A DNA stretch of 8,047 nt from Bacteroidaceae bacterium (GTDB taxonomy: Bacteria > Bacteroidota > Bacteroidia > Bacteroidales > Bacteroidaceae), in assembly GCA_900770705.1 (NCBI GenBank), contig CAAGLF010000018.1:1-8047 (forward strand), read 5' to 3'. The first letter of the stretch is position 1; each line of letters begins with the position of its first letter. The notes under the pieces are model-generated. The model was not told the origin of the DNA and did no database searches. It saw only the letters and a program-made list of their open reading frames with translations. The position numbers and the translations under genes were made by a program. Positions 1 to 6,421 of the stretch are shown one piece after another.

Positions 1-2021
1 ATGTTCGTTGTGGGGCGTTGCGTGGCAATAACCATGTGCATGCCGACCGCGCGGGCCAGCTGCGCGATTCTTGCGATGGGCAACTCCACCTCCTTGCCCG
101 CAGTCATTATCAAGTCGCCGAACTCGTCGATGATGATGACGATGTAGGGCATATACTCATGGCCGTTGTCGGGGTTAAGCTGGCGGGAGGTGAATTTGGC
201 GTTGTATTCCTTGATGTTCTTACAGCGGGCACGCTTGAGCAGGTCGTACCTGTGGTCCATCAGCTGGCAGAGACTTTTCAGTGTGCGCACCACTCGGTCG
301 ACGTCTGTGATGATAGGTTCGTCTTCCTCGGGAAGTTTGGCCAGAAAGTGGTTCTCAATAGGCGAATACATCGAGAATTCCACTTTTTTCGGGTCGACCA
401 TCACGAATTTCAGCTCCGCCGGATGCTTTTTGTACAAGAGAGAAGTGATTAGGGCGTTCAGACCGACCGATTTGCCCTGTCCCGTGGCACCTGCGACCAA
501 GAGATGCGGCATTTTGGCCAAGTCTACCATAAATACCTCGTTCGTAATCGTCTTTCCGAGGGCGACAGGCAGGTCAAACTTCGTCTCTTCAAATTTTCTT
601 GAGTTGAGAATGCTCTCCATCGACACGATGTGCGGATTCTGGTTGGGCACTTCGATACCTATCGTGCCTTTGCCGGGGATGGGGGCGATGATACGCACGC
701 CGATGGCCGAGAGATTGAGGGCTATGTCGTCTTCGAGGTTGCGTATCTTCGAGATGCGCACGCCGGGAGCCGGGGTAATCTCGTAGAGGGTGATGGTAGG
801 GCCGACGGTGGCCTTGATACCTGTGATTTCCACGCCGAAATTGCGCAGTACCGTGATGATACGGTCCTTGTTTGCCGTCTGTTCGGCCATATCTATGCCC
901 GTGCCGGTATCGTCGTAGTGCTTCAGGAGCTCGAGTTGCGGAAAGTGGTAGTTCTCCAGGTCTTTCCGGGGATCATAGGGCGCCAGTGCTTCCACTTCTG
1001 CCAGCGTCTTTCCTTCTGCCTCGGCCTCTTGGGTGCCCGCAGTCACCTCAAATTGCCCGTCGGGGCTTGCCGCAGCCTCCTCCGTGGGAGGGAGTGCGTC
1101 CTCCGACGGCGCTTCGGCGTTCTCCTCGGGCGTCGGATTTTCGGGCTGTGCCATCAGGTCGATGGTGTTGCTTTCGGCCGTTGAACTATCTCCGAGATAA
1201 TTTTCACTTTCGCCGTTGAAAAAATTTTTTTCGCCGTTGTAGTTTTCCGTATCTCCGAGGAAGTCTTCCGTATCGTCGTCCAGGTCGTCAGTGTCTGCGT
1301 CGTCTGCGTCGTTTTCTGCGGTTTCATCGGCGCTTTTTTCCTTCTTTTTCGGAATAAACCAGCGGAAGAAGCCCTGAAGTACGCGGATGGTCTCGCGTGT
1401 GATGTAGATAAGATAGAATACGGCCGTGATGAGAATGACCAGCAACGTGCCCACTTTTCCTATCTTGACGCTGAGGTAGCGTTGTATGTAGTCGCCGTGG
1501 CCTCCGCCCAAGGGAAATGCCACGTGCTCCAGGCTGACGATGCCTTGCAGCGCCTCCTGCAGAAAACTCAGCGAGACACTGCCCCAAATCGTCAGGATAC
1601 TCAGATTCAAGAACCACTTCCACAAGCGTACGCCCGACACGCTCATCAGACGCATACTCAAAACAATCAGAAAGATAGGGACAAAAAAGGCGCACAGGCC
1701 GAAACAATCGTTCATCAGGTAGTGAGCAACGACTGCGCCCAAGGTGCCGCCATAATTCGCGGCCGGCGTTTCGTCTTCGCCGTAGGTGGCGACGCCGAGG
1801 TCGAACTTGCTCTGATCCTGCCAGCCCGTAAAAATGTTCGACACCAGGGCCAGCAGCACCAAGGCGGCTATAATGAAGATGGTGAAGCCGATAATGAAGC
1901 GTATCGTCTCTCCCTGTAATATCTGTTTCAGCTCAAAGGCTTCCGTGAAGGTGCGCCAGCCGCTCTTGCCAGGCGTGGCGGGAGCGCCTTTCTTGCGGGT
2001 AGCCGTTTTTTTCTTTGCCAT
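1..2021 (-). CDS. ftsK: FtsK/SpoIIIE-family DNA translocase (N-terminal 673 residues; 3' end outside window)
   Basis: This is the septum-anchored ATPase that pumps chromosomal DNA during division. Reading leftward from ATG at 2021-2019 (MAKKKTATRKKG), the protein has a basic N-terminus and about four membrane segments (near residues 41-62, 97-122, 136-155 and 190-208). An acidic, low-complexity linker follows (about 225-345, rich in D and E), then the start of the motor. The motor shows Walker A GATGQGKS at 511-518 (bases 468-491), Walker B ending IIIDEFGD with D632-E633 (bases 114-128), and ATQRPTTN at the window edge, as in the FtsK family. The reading frame stays open to the edge, so the rest of the motor and any gamma domain are unseen. 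The start fits a TAnnTTTG promoter 25 bp upstream. The linker holds five 7-residue repeats (248-282) that match a repeat found in nearby intergenic DNA. Identification is very secure from motifs and architecture. Confidence 0.97.
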   Translation of the reverse strand, partial: MAKKKTATRKKGAPATPGKSGWRTFTEAFELKQILQGETIRFIIGFTIFIIAALVLLALVSNIFTGWQDQSKFDLGVATYGEDETPAANYGGTLGAVVAHYLMNDCFGLCAFFVPIFLIVLSMRLMSVSGVRLWKWFLNLSILTIWGSVSLSFLQEALQGIVSLEHVAFPLGGGHGDYIQRYLSVKIGKVGTLLVILITAVFYLIYITRETIRVLQGFFRWFIPKKKEKSADETAENDADDADTDDLDDDTEDFLGDTENYNGEKNFFNGESENYLGDSSTAESNTIDLMAQPENPTPEENAEAPSEDALPPTEEAAASPDGQFEVTAGTQEAEAEGKTLAEVEALAPYDPRKDLENYHFPQLELLKHYDDTGTGIDMAEQTANKDRIITVLRNFGVEITGIKATVGPTITLYEITPAPGVRISKIRNLEDDIALNLSAIGVRIIAPIPGKGTIGIEVPNQNPHIVSMESILNSRKFEETKFDLPVALGKTITNEVFMVDLAKMPHLLVAGATGQGKSVGLNALITSLLYKKHPAELKFVMVDPKKVEFSMYSPIENHFLAKLPEEDEPIITDVDRVVRTLKSLCQLMDHRYDLLKRARCKNIKEYNAKFTSRQLNPDNGHEYMPYIVIIIDEFGDLIMTAGKEVELPIARIAQLARAVGMHMVIATQRPTTN
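1176..1280 (-). repeat. 21-bp-period repeat in frame inside the ftsK linker
   Basis: On the minus strand, five 21-bp units encode the heptads DDDTEDF, LGDTENY, NGEKNFF, NGESENY and LGDSSTA (residues 248-282). On the plus strand the TCCG/GCCG core recurs at 1191, 1212, 1233 and 1254, exactly 21 bp apart. The unit core (CGGCGAAA or CGGAGATA on the minus strand) and the A/T-rich second half match the intergenic arrays at 4399-4490 and 7309-7405. The outer units are decayed. Confidence 0.75.
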
Positions 2022-2045
2022 ATACGGTTTTTTGGTTGCAAGGTG

Positions 2046-2053
2046 CAAATTTA
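2046..2053 (-). promoter_or_regulatory. Probable ftsK -7 promoter element
   Basis: The minus strand reads TAAATTTG, a full match to the Bacteroidota -7 consensus TAnnTTTG. It lies 25 bp upstream of the ftsK start codon, predicting a short leader of roughly 15-20 nt. No TTTG -33 box is visible at the expected spacing. The call is inferred from the motif only. Confidence 0.5.
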
Positions 2054-2058
2054 CTCCT

Positions 2059-2110
2059 TTTTTACGAAAAACTACGGAGGTTCTGTGGATTTTTATGCAC
2101 TATCTCCGCG
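2059..2110 (+). repeat. Possible decayed copy of the 21-bp-period repeat
   Basis: The stretch reads conceptually as FYEKLRRFCGFL, close to the [11 protein letters not shown] reading of the 4399-4490 array, and its TAC/TGT triplets at 2063 and 2084 are 21 bp apart. A three-base gap and several mismatches are needed to align it. It lies between the two divergent promoters and is not expected to be translated. The resemblance is moderate and could be chance. Confidence 0.3.
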
Positions 2111-2140
2111 GTTCGGGGGGCTTCATTCGGTATTTTGTCG

Positions 2141-2148
2141 TACTTTTG
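2141..2148 (+). promoter_or_regulatory. Probable yihY operon -7 promoter element
   Basis: TACTTTTG matches TAnnTTTG and sits 28 bp upstream of the chosen yihY start at 2177. The -33 position holds a G-rich run rather than TTTG, so the promoter may be weak or activator-dependent. It supports the downstream start codon, because the longer open frame from 2015 would begin inside ftsK and span this box. Confidence 0.45.
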
Positions 2149-2176
2149 CGCGTACAAACCTACCTACTTCTTCTGT

Positions 2177-3472
2177 ATGACAGGCCGGCTGATTGATTTT
2201 TATACCCGTGGGCTGTGGCTTCCGCAGCCGAAGGGGTGGCGGACGTGGCTCTACGGTATTGCACAGCGCGTGGTGCTGGCCACAGACACCTTTCTCGAAG
2301 AGCGCATGCAGTACCGGGCGTCGGCCATGACCTATGTCACATTGTTTTCCTTGGTGCCCGTGCTGGGTATCGTCTTTGCATTTGCAAAAGGCTTCGGCCT
2401 GGCCCAGCTCATCGAGCAGGAAATGCGTCGTATCTTCGACTCACAGCCCGAAGTCGTGGACACCCTGCTCAGTTTCGTCAACTCTTATCTTTCTCACACC
2501 AAGAGCGGCGTGTTCTTCGGCTTTGGATTTTTACTTTTGCTGTGGTCGCTCATTTCTTTGACAATGAGCGTTGAAACTACCTTCAACCAAATATGGCGCG
2601 TGAAGCGGGAACGCACGCTTCTTCGCAAGGTGACGGACTATATGGCCGTGTTCTTCCTGCTTCCCATCCTGATATTGCTGTCGAGCGGCCTGAGCGTGTT
2701 TGTCAGCTCCTTTGTGAATACGCTTTCGGCCGACTACGTGCTGCATTGGGCGGGCCTGCTCGCGCTGAAAGTGCTGCCGTTTCTGCTGAGTGCCGTTATA
2801 TTCACGCTGCTCTACGCCTTTATGCCGAATACCCACGTGGGATGGCGCAGTGCCGTGTGCGCCGGAGTGCCGGCCGGCCTTGCTTTTCAGGCGTTGCAGT
2901 TCTTCTATTTCTCGGTGCAGGTACGTGTGTCGTCGTACAACGCCGTCTACGGTTCGTTTGCCGCCCTGCCGCTTTTGATGCTATGGATGCAGCTCTCCTG
3001 GTATATATGCCTGTGGGGAGCGGCGCTGAGCTACGTCGACCGGAATATCGAAGGACTCCGCGCGGAGAGGCTGACTCCCCGGCTGAGCCGTCGTGTCTAC
3101 GACGCTGTCTGCCTGAAAGTCGGAAGGGCCGTGTGCCAACGCTTCCTTTCGAGGGAGGCGGCACCCACTGCGGCCGATGTGGCGGCAACGACGGGCCTCC
3201 CCGTCTGTCGCGTCACGGAGGTGCTGGAGCGTCTCTGCCGTGCCGGCATTTGCTGTGTCAACGCTACAGACGAGAAGGACCGTGAGCCGATATACCAGCC
3301 CCGCTTCGATGTGCACCAGCTCACCATTGCGGAGTTTTTCCGCCTTCTGGAGCAGGACGGAGAAGCTGGAGAAACGGCAGCCGGCGACGACGGGATTTCC
3401 GACTACGAGGCATACAAGAATGCTTGTGCTGCGCTGGAAATCGCGCAGAAGAAGATTTACGAAATTTCCTGA
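2177..3472 (+). CDS. yihY: YihY/virulence factor BrkB family inner-membrane protein with C-terminal winged-helix-like extension
   Basis: This is a 431-residue polytopic membrane protein of the YihY/BrkB family (once misnamed ribonuclease BN), whose function is not firmly established. I see six hydrophobic segments near residues 51-71, 112-132, 157-179, 190-213, 226-246 and 261-285. Family-like motifs are RASAMTYVTLFSLVP (47-61) and YNAVYGSFAALPLLMLWMQ (254-272). After the last membrane segment about 145 more residues follow. Residues 305-375 look like a winged helix-turn-helix (TAADVAATTGLPVCRVTEVL, then LCRAGICC), making this longer than the roughly 290-residue E. coli YihY. The open frame reaches back to 2015, but ATG 2177 is preferred: the earlier codons overlap the ftsK start and the promoter. 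A sugar-kinase gene follows after 5 nt, so the two are probably co-transcribed. The family call is secure; the role is unknown. Confidence 0.92.
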   Translation: MTGRLIDFYTRGLWLPQPKGWRTWLYGIAQRVVLATDTFLEERMQYRASAMTYVTLFSLVPVLGIVFAFAKGFGLAQLIEQEMRRIFDSQPEVVDTLLSFVNSYLSHTKSGVFFGFGFLLLLWSLISLTMSVETTFNQIWRVKRERTLLRKVTDYMAVFFLLPILILLSSGLSVFVSSFVNTLSADYVLHWAGLLALKVLPFLLSAVIFTLLYAFMPNTHVGWRSAVCAGVPAGLAFQALQFFYFSVQVRVSSYNAVYGSFAALPLLMLWMQLSWYICLWGAALSYVDRNIEGLRAERLTPRLSRRVYDAVCLKVGRAVCQRFLSREAAPTAADVAATTGLPVCRVTEVLERLCRAGICCVNATDEKDREPIYQPRFDVHQLTIAEFFRLLEQDGEAGETAAGDDGISDYEAYKNACAALEIAQKKIYEIS

Positions 3473-3477
3473 CAAAT

Positions 3478-4341
3478 ATGAAGAATTTCTACCGTTTGAT
3501 AGCCGACAGCGGCAGCACAAAGACGCAGTGGGCCCTTATCTCGAAGGATGGGGTGCTCTCTTCTTTTCGCACCGGCGGCATCAATCCCTTCCAGCAGTGT
3601 GATGAAGAAATCAAGTTGTTGATAAAAAATGAGTTGCTTGGTAGTTTTGAAAGCGATGATATAGATAGAATACACTTCTACGGAGCTGGTTGCCGCGATG
3701 AGCGCGGCAGGGCCGTCGCCAGCCTCCTGCGAGAACTGTTTCCCGCAGCCTCCACCGTCGAGGTGGCCTCCGATCTGCTCTGTGCGGCCCGTGCGCTCTG
3801 CGGCGGCCGCGAAGGGGTGGCCTGTATCCTCGGAACGGGGTCAAACAGTTGTCTCTATGATGGTTGCGGCATTGTGGAGAATGTCTCTCCCCTCGGTTAT
3901 GTGTTGGGCGACGAAGGCAGCGGTGCCGTGCTGGGCCGCAGACTGTTGGGCGACGTCCTGAAGCAGCAGTTACCCGCCGAAGTGTGCGCCGCCTTCCGCG
4001 AAGCGTATCCCTATACGCCCGCCGAAATCATTGAGCGTGTCTATCGGAAACCCTTGGCCAACCGTTTTCTCGCCGGTTTTGTTCCTTTCCTGTCTTCTTA
4101 CAGGCAAAATGAAGCTGTTCAAGCACTTATAGTAGATGAGTTTGAGCGTTTTTTCAAGAGAAACGTCGCTACGTATGCCCGTCCCGACCTGAGTGTTTCC
4201 TTCGTCGGAAGTGTGGCCTACTATCTGCGCGAGGAGCTGGAGGCGGCGGCAGGAAGGTGCGGCTTCCGCGTCGGTACAGTGCTGCGCGAGCCGCTGCCGC
4301 TGCTTTGCGAACGATATATACAAAATTGGCAGGCCGGGTAG
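3478..4341 (+). CDS. BadF/BadG/BcrA/BcrD-type ATPase, putative N-acetylglucosamine (amino-sugar) kinase
   Basis: This is a 287-residue cytoplasmic kinase of the ASKHA fold (actin/hsp70/sugar kinase). Visible motifs are the phosphate-1 loop DSGSTKTQW (10-18), FYGAGC (67-72), VASDLLCAARAL with a candidate catalytic-base aspartate D99 (96-107), the phosphate-2 motif LGTGSNS (118-124), LGDEGSGAVLG (143-153), and the adenosine-side SFVGSVAYYL towards the C-terminus. The set resembles bacterial N-acetylglucosamine kinase-like proteins more than the benzoyl-CoA reductase activators, which carry cysteines for an iron-sulfur cluster not evident here. The likely reaction is ATP-dependent phosphorylation of GlcNAc or a related sugar in peptidoglycan recycling or host-glycan use; the substrate is inferred. 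ATG 3478 is chosen over an in-frame start at 3424 because the latter lies inside yihY. A hairpin terminator follows the stop. Confidence 0.85.
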   Translation: MKNFYRLIADSGSTKTQWALISKDGVLSSFRTGGINPFQQCDEEIKLLIKNELLGSFESDDIDRIHFYGAGCRDERGRAVASLLRELFPAASTVEVASDLLCAARALCGGREGVACILGTGSNSCLYDGCGIVENVSPLGYVLGDEGSGAVLGRRLLGDVLKQQLPAEVCAAFREAYPYTPAEIIERVYRKPLANRFLAGFVPFLSSYRQNEAVQALIVDEFERFFKRNVATYARPDLSVSFVGSVAYYLREELEAAAGRCGFRVGTVLREPLPLLCERYIQNWQAG

Positions 4342-4363
4342 GGGTGCCTGCGTCCCGGAACTA

Positions 4364-4385
4364 CCGCCGGTGCCGGCGGATTTTC
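4364..4385 (+). terminator. Rho-independent terminator of the yihY-kinase operon
   Basis: A perfect 6-bp GC stem, CCGCCG (4364-4369) with CGGCGG (4374-4379), closes a GTGC loop and is followed by ATTTTCT. It begins 22 nt after the kinase stop codon. The T-tract is short, so termination may be partial. Confidence 0.6.
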
Positions 4386-4398
4386 TGCCTTCGACGTA

Positions 4399-4490
4399 CA
4401 AGGCCCGAACTTCTGCGGCGAAAGTTTTAATTTCTACGGCGAAAAATTAAATTTCTACGGAGATAATTTTTCTTTTCTCCGAGGAAAATA
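4399..4490 (+). repeat. Intergenic 21-bp-period repeat array upstream of pfp
   Basis: After the 11-bp word CAAGGCCCGAA (4399-4409) come units whose CGGC/CGGA cores start at 4416, 4437 and 4458, exactly 21 bp apart, and a last degenerate unit shifted by one base (core near 4480). Read conceptually, the units give [14 protein letters not shown] and YGDNFSF, then a stop. No start codon or leader suggests translation. Bases 4411-4434 match 7351-7374 exactly in reverse complement (24 bp). The array ends about 15-20 bp before the pfp -33 box. Confidence 0.8.
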
Positions 4491-4504
4491 AACGCCCTGT
4501 AGCC

Positions 4505-4535
4505 TTTGCACATTCGCGGGAAAACGCTATTTTTG
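4505..4535 (+). promoter_or_regulatory. pfp promoter (Bacteroidota -33/-7 type)
   Basis: TTTG at 4505-4508 and TATTTTTG at 4528-4535 are separated by 19 bp, the classical arrangement of the primary Bacteroidota sigma factor (TTTG, about 19 bp, TAnnTTTG). The start codon is 41 bp downstream of the -7 box, giving a leader of about 35 nt that is A-rich and lacks a Shine-Dalgarno motif. It is the clearest promoter in the window. Confidence 0.8.
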
Positions 4536-4576
4536 CGAGGCAAAACGAAAAACCAAATAATTTCAGTAACAGAATT

Positions 4577-6217
4577 ATGGAAAAAAGTGCATTGCAAATC
4601 GCTCGCGCCGCCTATCAGCCGAAGCTGCCTCTGGGTCTGCGCGGAAATGTAAGTATCAAGGAGGGAGAACCCACCCAGAGCGTGGGAGACCAGGAAGAAA
4701 TCCAGAAACTCTTCCCCAACACCTACGGGATGCCCCTCGTGCAATTCGTTCCCAGCGACGAGAAGAAGGAGTACGCTCCCATGAACATCGGAATCATACT
4801 CTCGGGCGGCCAGGCTCCCGGCGGTCACAACGTAATCTGCGGTTTGTACGACGAACTCAAAAAGCAGAATGCCTCCAACAAGCTCTACGGCTTCCTGATG
4901 GGTCCCGGCGGTCTCGTAGACCACAAGTACATCGAACTTACGGACGCTGTCATCGACGAATACCGCAACACCGGCGGCTTTGATATGATTGGAAGCGGAC
5001 GCACCAAGCTCGAGGAAATCTCTCAGTTCGAGAGCGGTCTCGAAATCATCCGCGAACTCGGCATTAAGGCCATCGTAATCATCGGTGGTGACGACTCCAA
5101 TACGAATGCCTGCGTGCTCGCCGAATACTATGCCGCCAAAAACTACGGCGTACAGGTGATAGGTTGTCCCAAGACCATCGACGGCGACTTGAAGAACGAC
5201 CAGATCGAAACTTCCTTCGGTTTCGACACCGCTTGCAAGACCTACGCAGAAGTGATCGGCAACATACAGCGCGATGCCAACTCCGCAAGAAAGTATTGGC
5301 ACTTCATAAAACTGATGGGAAGGTCGGCCAGTCATATTGCTTTGGAGTGCGCACTGCAGTGTCAGCCCAACGTGACGATTGTCTCCGAGGAAGTCGAGGC
5401 CAAGAACCAGACTCTCGATGATATCGTGACGTATATCGCCGGTGTCGTGGCCAAACGTGCCGCTAACGGCAACAATTTCGGAACAGTCCTCATCCCCGAA
5501 GGACTTATCGAGTTCATTCCGGCAATGAAGGCCCTGATAGCCGAGCTCAACGACCTGCTCGCAACGCCCGAGGCCGCAGAAGTGGCTCCTGCCAAGCAGC
5601 GCGGCTGGATTCTCTCGAAGCTTTCCGCATCCAACGCAGCCATCTATGAAAGCTTGCCCGAAGGTGTGGCCAAGCAGCTCACCATGGAGCGCGACCCGCA
5701 CGGCAATGTGCAGGTTTCTCTCATCGAAACCGAAAAGTTGCTCAGCGAGATGGTGGCCGTGAAGCTCGACAACTGGAAGAAAGAAGGCAAGTTTGTCGGC
5801 AAGTTCGCCGCCCAGCACCACTTCTTCGGCTACGAGGGCCGCTGTGCCGCTCCTTCGAACTACGATGCCGACTATTGCTACGCGCTCGGTGCCAGTGCCG
5901 CACAGTTGGTGGCCAACGGCAAGACGGGCTATATGGCAATCGTGAAAAATACTACGGCCCCCGCTGCCGAATGGGTGGCAGGCGGAGTTCCTATAACGAT
6001 GATGATGAATATGGAACGGCGCAACGGAAAAATGAAGCCGGTGATCAAGAAGGCGCTGGTACGTCTCGACGGCGCGCCCTTCCAGGAGTTCGCCGCACAC
6101 CGCCAGGAATGGGCGGAGAATACGAGCTTCGTTTACCCCGGACCTATCCAGTATTTCGGACCGACGGAAGTGTGCGACCAGTGTACGCTGACGTTGAAAT
6201 TGGAACAAGGTAAGTAA
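4577..6217 (+). CDS. pfp: Pyrophosphate--fructose 6-phosphate 1-phosphotransferase (PPi-dependent phosphofructokinase, long type)
   Basis: This cytoplasmic glycolytic enzyme phosphorylates fructose 6-phosphate with pyrophosphate instead of ATP, reversibly. The 546-residue length fits the long PFP clade (plant beta-subunit and spirochaete type, about 550), not the roughly 320-residue ATP-PFK. Visible motifs are [19 protein letters not shown] (72-90), MGPGGLVD (108-115), GGDDSNTNA (170-178), [11 protein letters not shown] (198-208), [15 protein letters not shown] (247-261) and [20 protein letters not shown] near the C-terminal third. An aspartate in second-aspartate position of GGDD and the lysine of PKT are the residues known to mark PPi-dependent rather than ATP-dependent enzymes. 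ATG 4577 is preceded by an A-rich leader and a strong promoter. The gene appears monocistronic, with terminators on both sides. A long open frame on the opposite strand is a codon-usage shadow. Confidence 0.97.
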   Translation: MEKSALQIARAAYQPKLPLGLRGNVSIKEGEPTQSVGDQEEIQKLFPNTYGMPLVQFVPSDEKKEYAPMNIGIILSGGQAPGGHNVICGLYDELKKQNASNKLYGFLMGPGGLVDHKYIELTDAVIDEYRNTGGFDMIGSGRTKLEEISQFESGLEIIRELGIKAIVIIGGDDSNTNACVLAEYYAAKNYGVQVIGCPKTIDGDLKNDQIETSFGFDTACKTYAEVIGNIQRDANSARKYWHFIKLMGRSASHIALECALQCQPNVTIVSEEVEAKNQTLDDIVTYIAGVVAKRAANGNNFGTVLIPEGLIEFIPAMKALIAELNDLLATPEAAEVAPAKQRGWILSKLSASNAAIYESLPEGVAKQLTMERDPHGNVQVSLIETEKLLSEMVAVKLDNWKKEGKFVGKFAAQHHFFGYEGRCAAPSNYDADYCYALGASAAQLVANGKTGYMAIVKNTTAPAAEWVAGGVPITMMMNMERRNGKMKPVIKKALVRLDGAPFQEFAAHRQEWAENTSFVYPGPIQYFGPTEVCDQCTLTLKLEQGK

Positions 6218-6227
6218 TCCGTATTGA

Positions 6228-6255
6228 GCCTGCTGGCCGCGCTCGTGCGGCAGGC
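6228..6255 (+). other. GC-rich hairpin just after the pfp stop
   Basis: GCCTG (6228-6232) pairs with CAGGC (6251-6255), and CCGC (6237-6240) with GCGG (6247-6250), leaving a four-base bulge. It starts 10 nt after the stop codon and has no T-tract, so it is more likely a 3'-end stabilising stem than a terminator. The real terminator lies about 27 nt further on. Confidence 0.4.
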
Positions 6256-6281
6256 AGGAGAGGGGAATACCCTATAACTGC

Positions 6282-6328
6282 AAAATGGAGAGCTGCTTCC
6301 AATCGTGAAGGGGCTCTCCATTTTCCCT
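6282..6328 (+). terminator. Strong Rho-independent terminator of pfp
   Basis: A perfect 12-bp inverted repeat, AAAATGGAGAGC (6282-6293) with GCTCTCCATTTT (6313-6324), may be extended inside by CTTC (6296-6299) with GAAG (6307-6310). The T-rich 3' arm and the run after it form the release tract. The A-run on the 5' side means it could also terminate transcripts from the opposite strand. Confidence 0.85.
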
Positions 6329-6421
6329 TTTCCCGCCCAAGGATGGCCCGGCGTATACATCAACTGTTGTCCGGCTGCGGGCGGATGATTCCAAAACGTA
6401 GAAATTATAGTATTCCAAGCT

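Noticed and set aside
18..1184. Overlapping plus-strand open frames of 115-206 codons across the left end
   Set aside because: They lie antisense to FtsK, whose frame is continuous and carries Walker A, Walker B and membrane segments.
2015..2176. An N-terminal extension of the YihY frame (54 codons upstream of 2177)
   Set aside because: It would start inside ftsK and cover the TAnnTTTG box. The sequence from 2177 already aligns with a typical family N-terminus.
3600..3680. An A/T-rich patch in the kinase gene as a sign of a foreign insertion
   Set aside because: The patch lies in frame in a normal alpha-helical stretch (EEIKLLIKNELL) between conserved motifs. Local composition alone is not enough.
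4427..6208. A 593-codon open frame on the minus strand, opposite pfp
   Set aside because: It mirrors the pfp codons, has no recognisable domain or promoter, and its start lies at the pfp 3' end. The plus-strand reading has full PFP motifs, so this is a codon-bias shadow.
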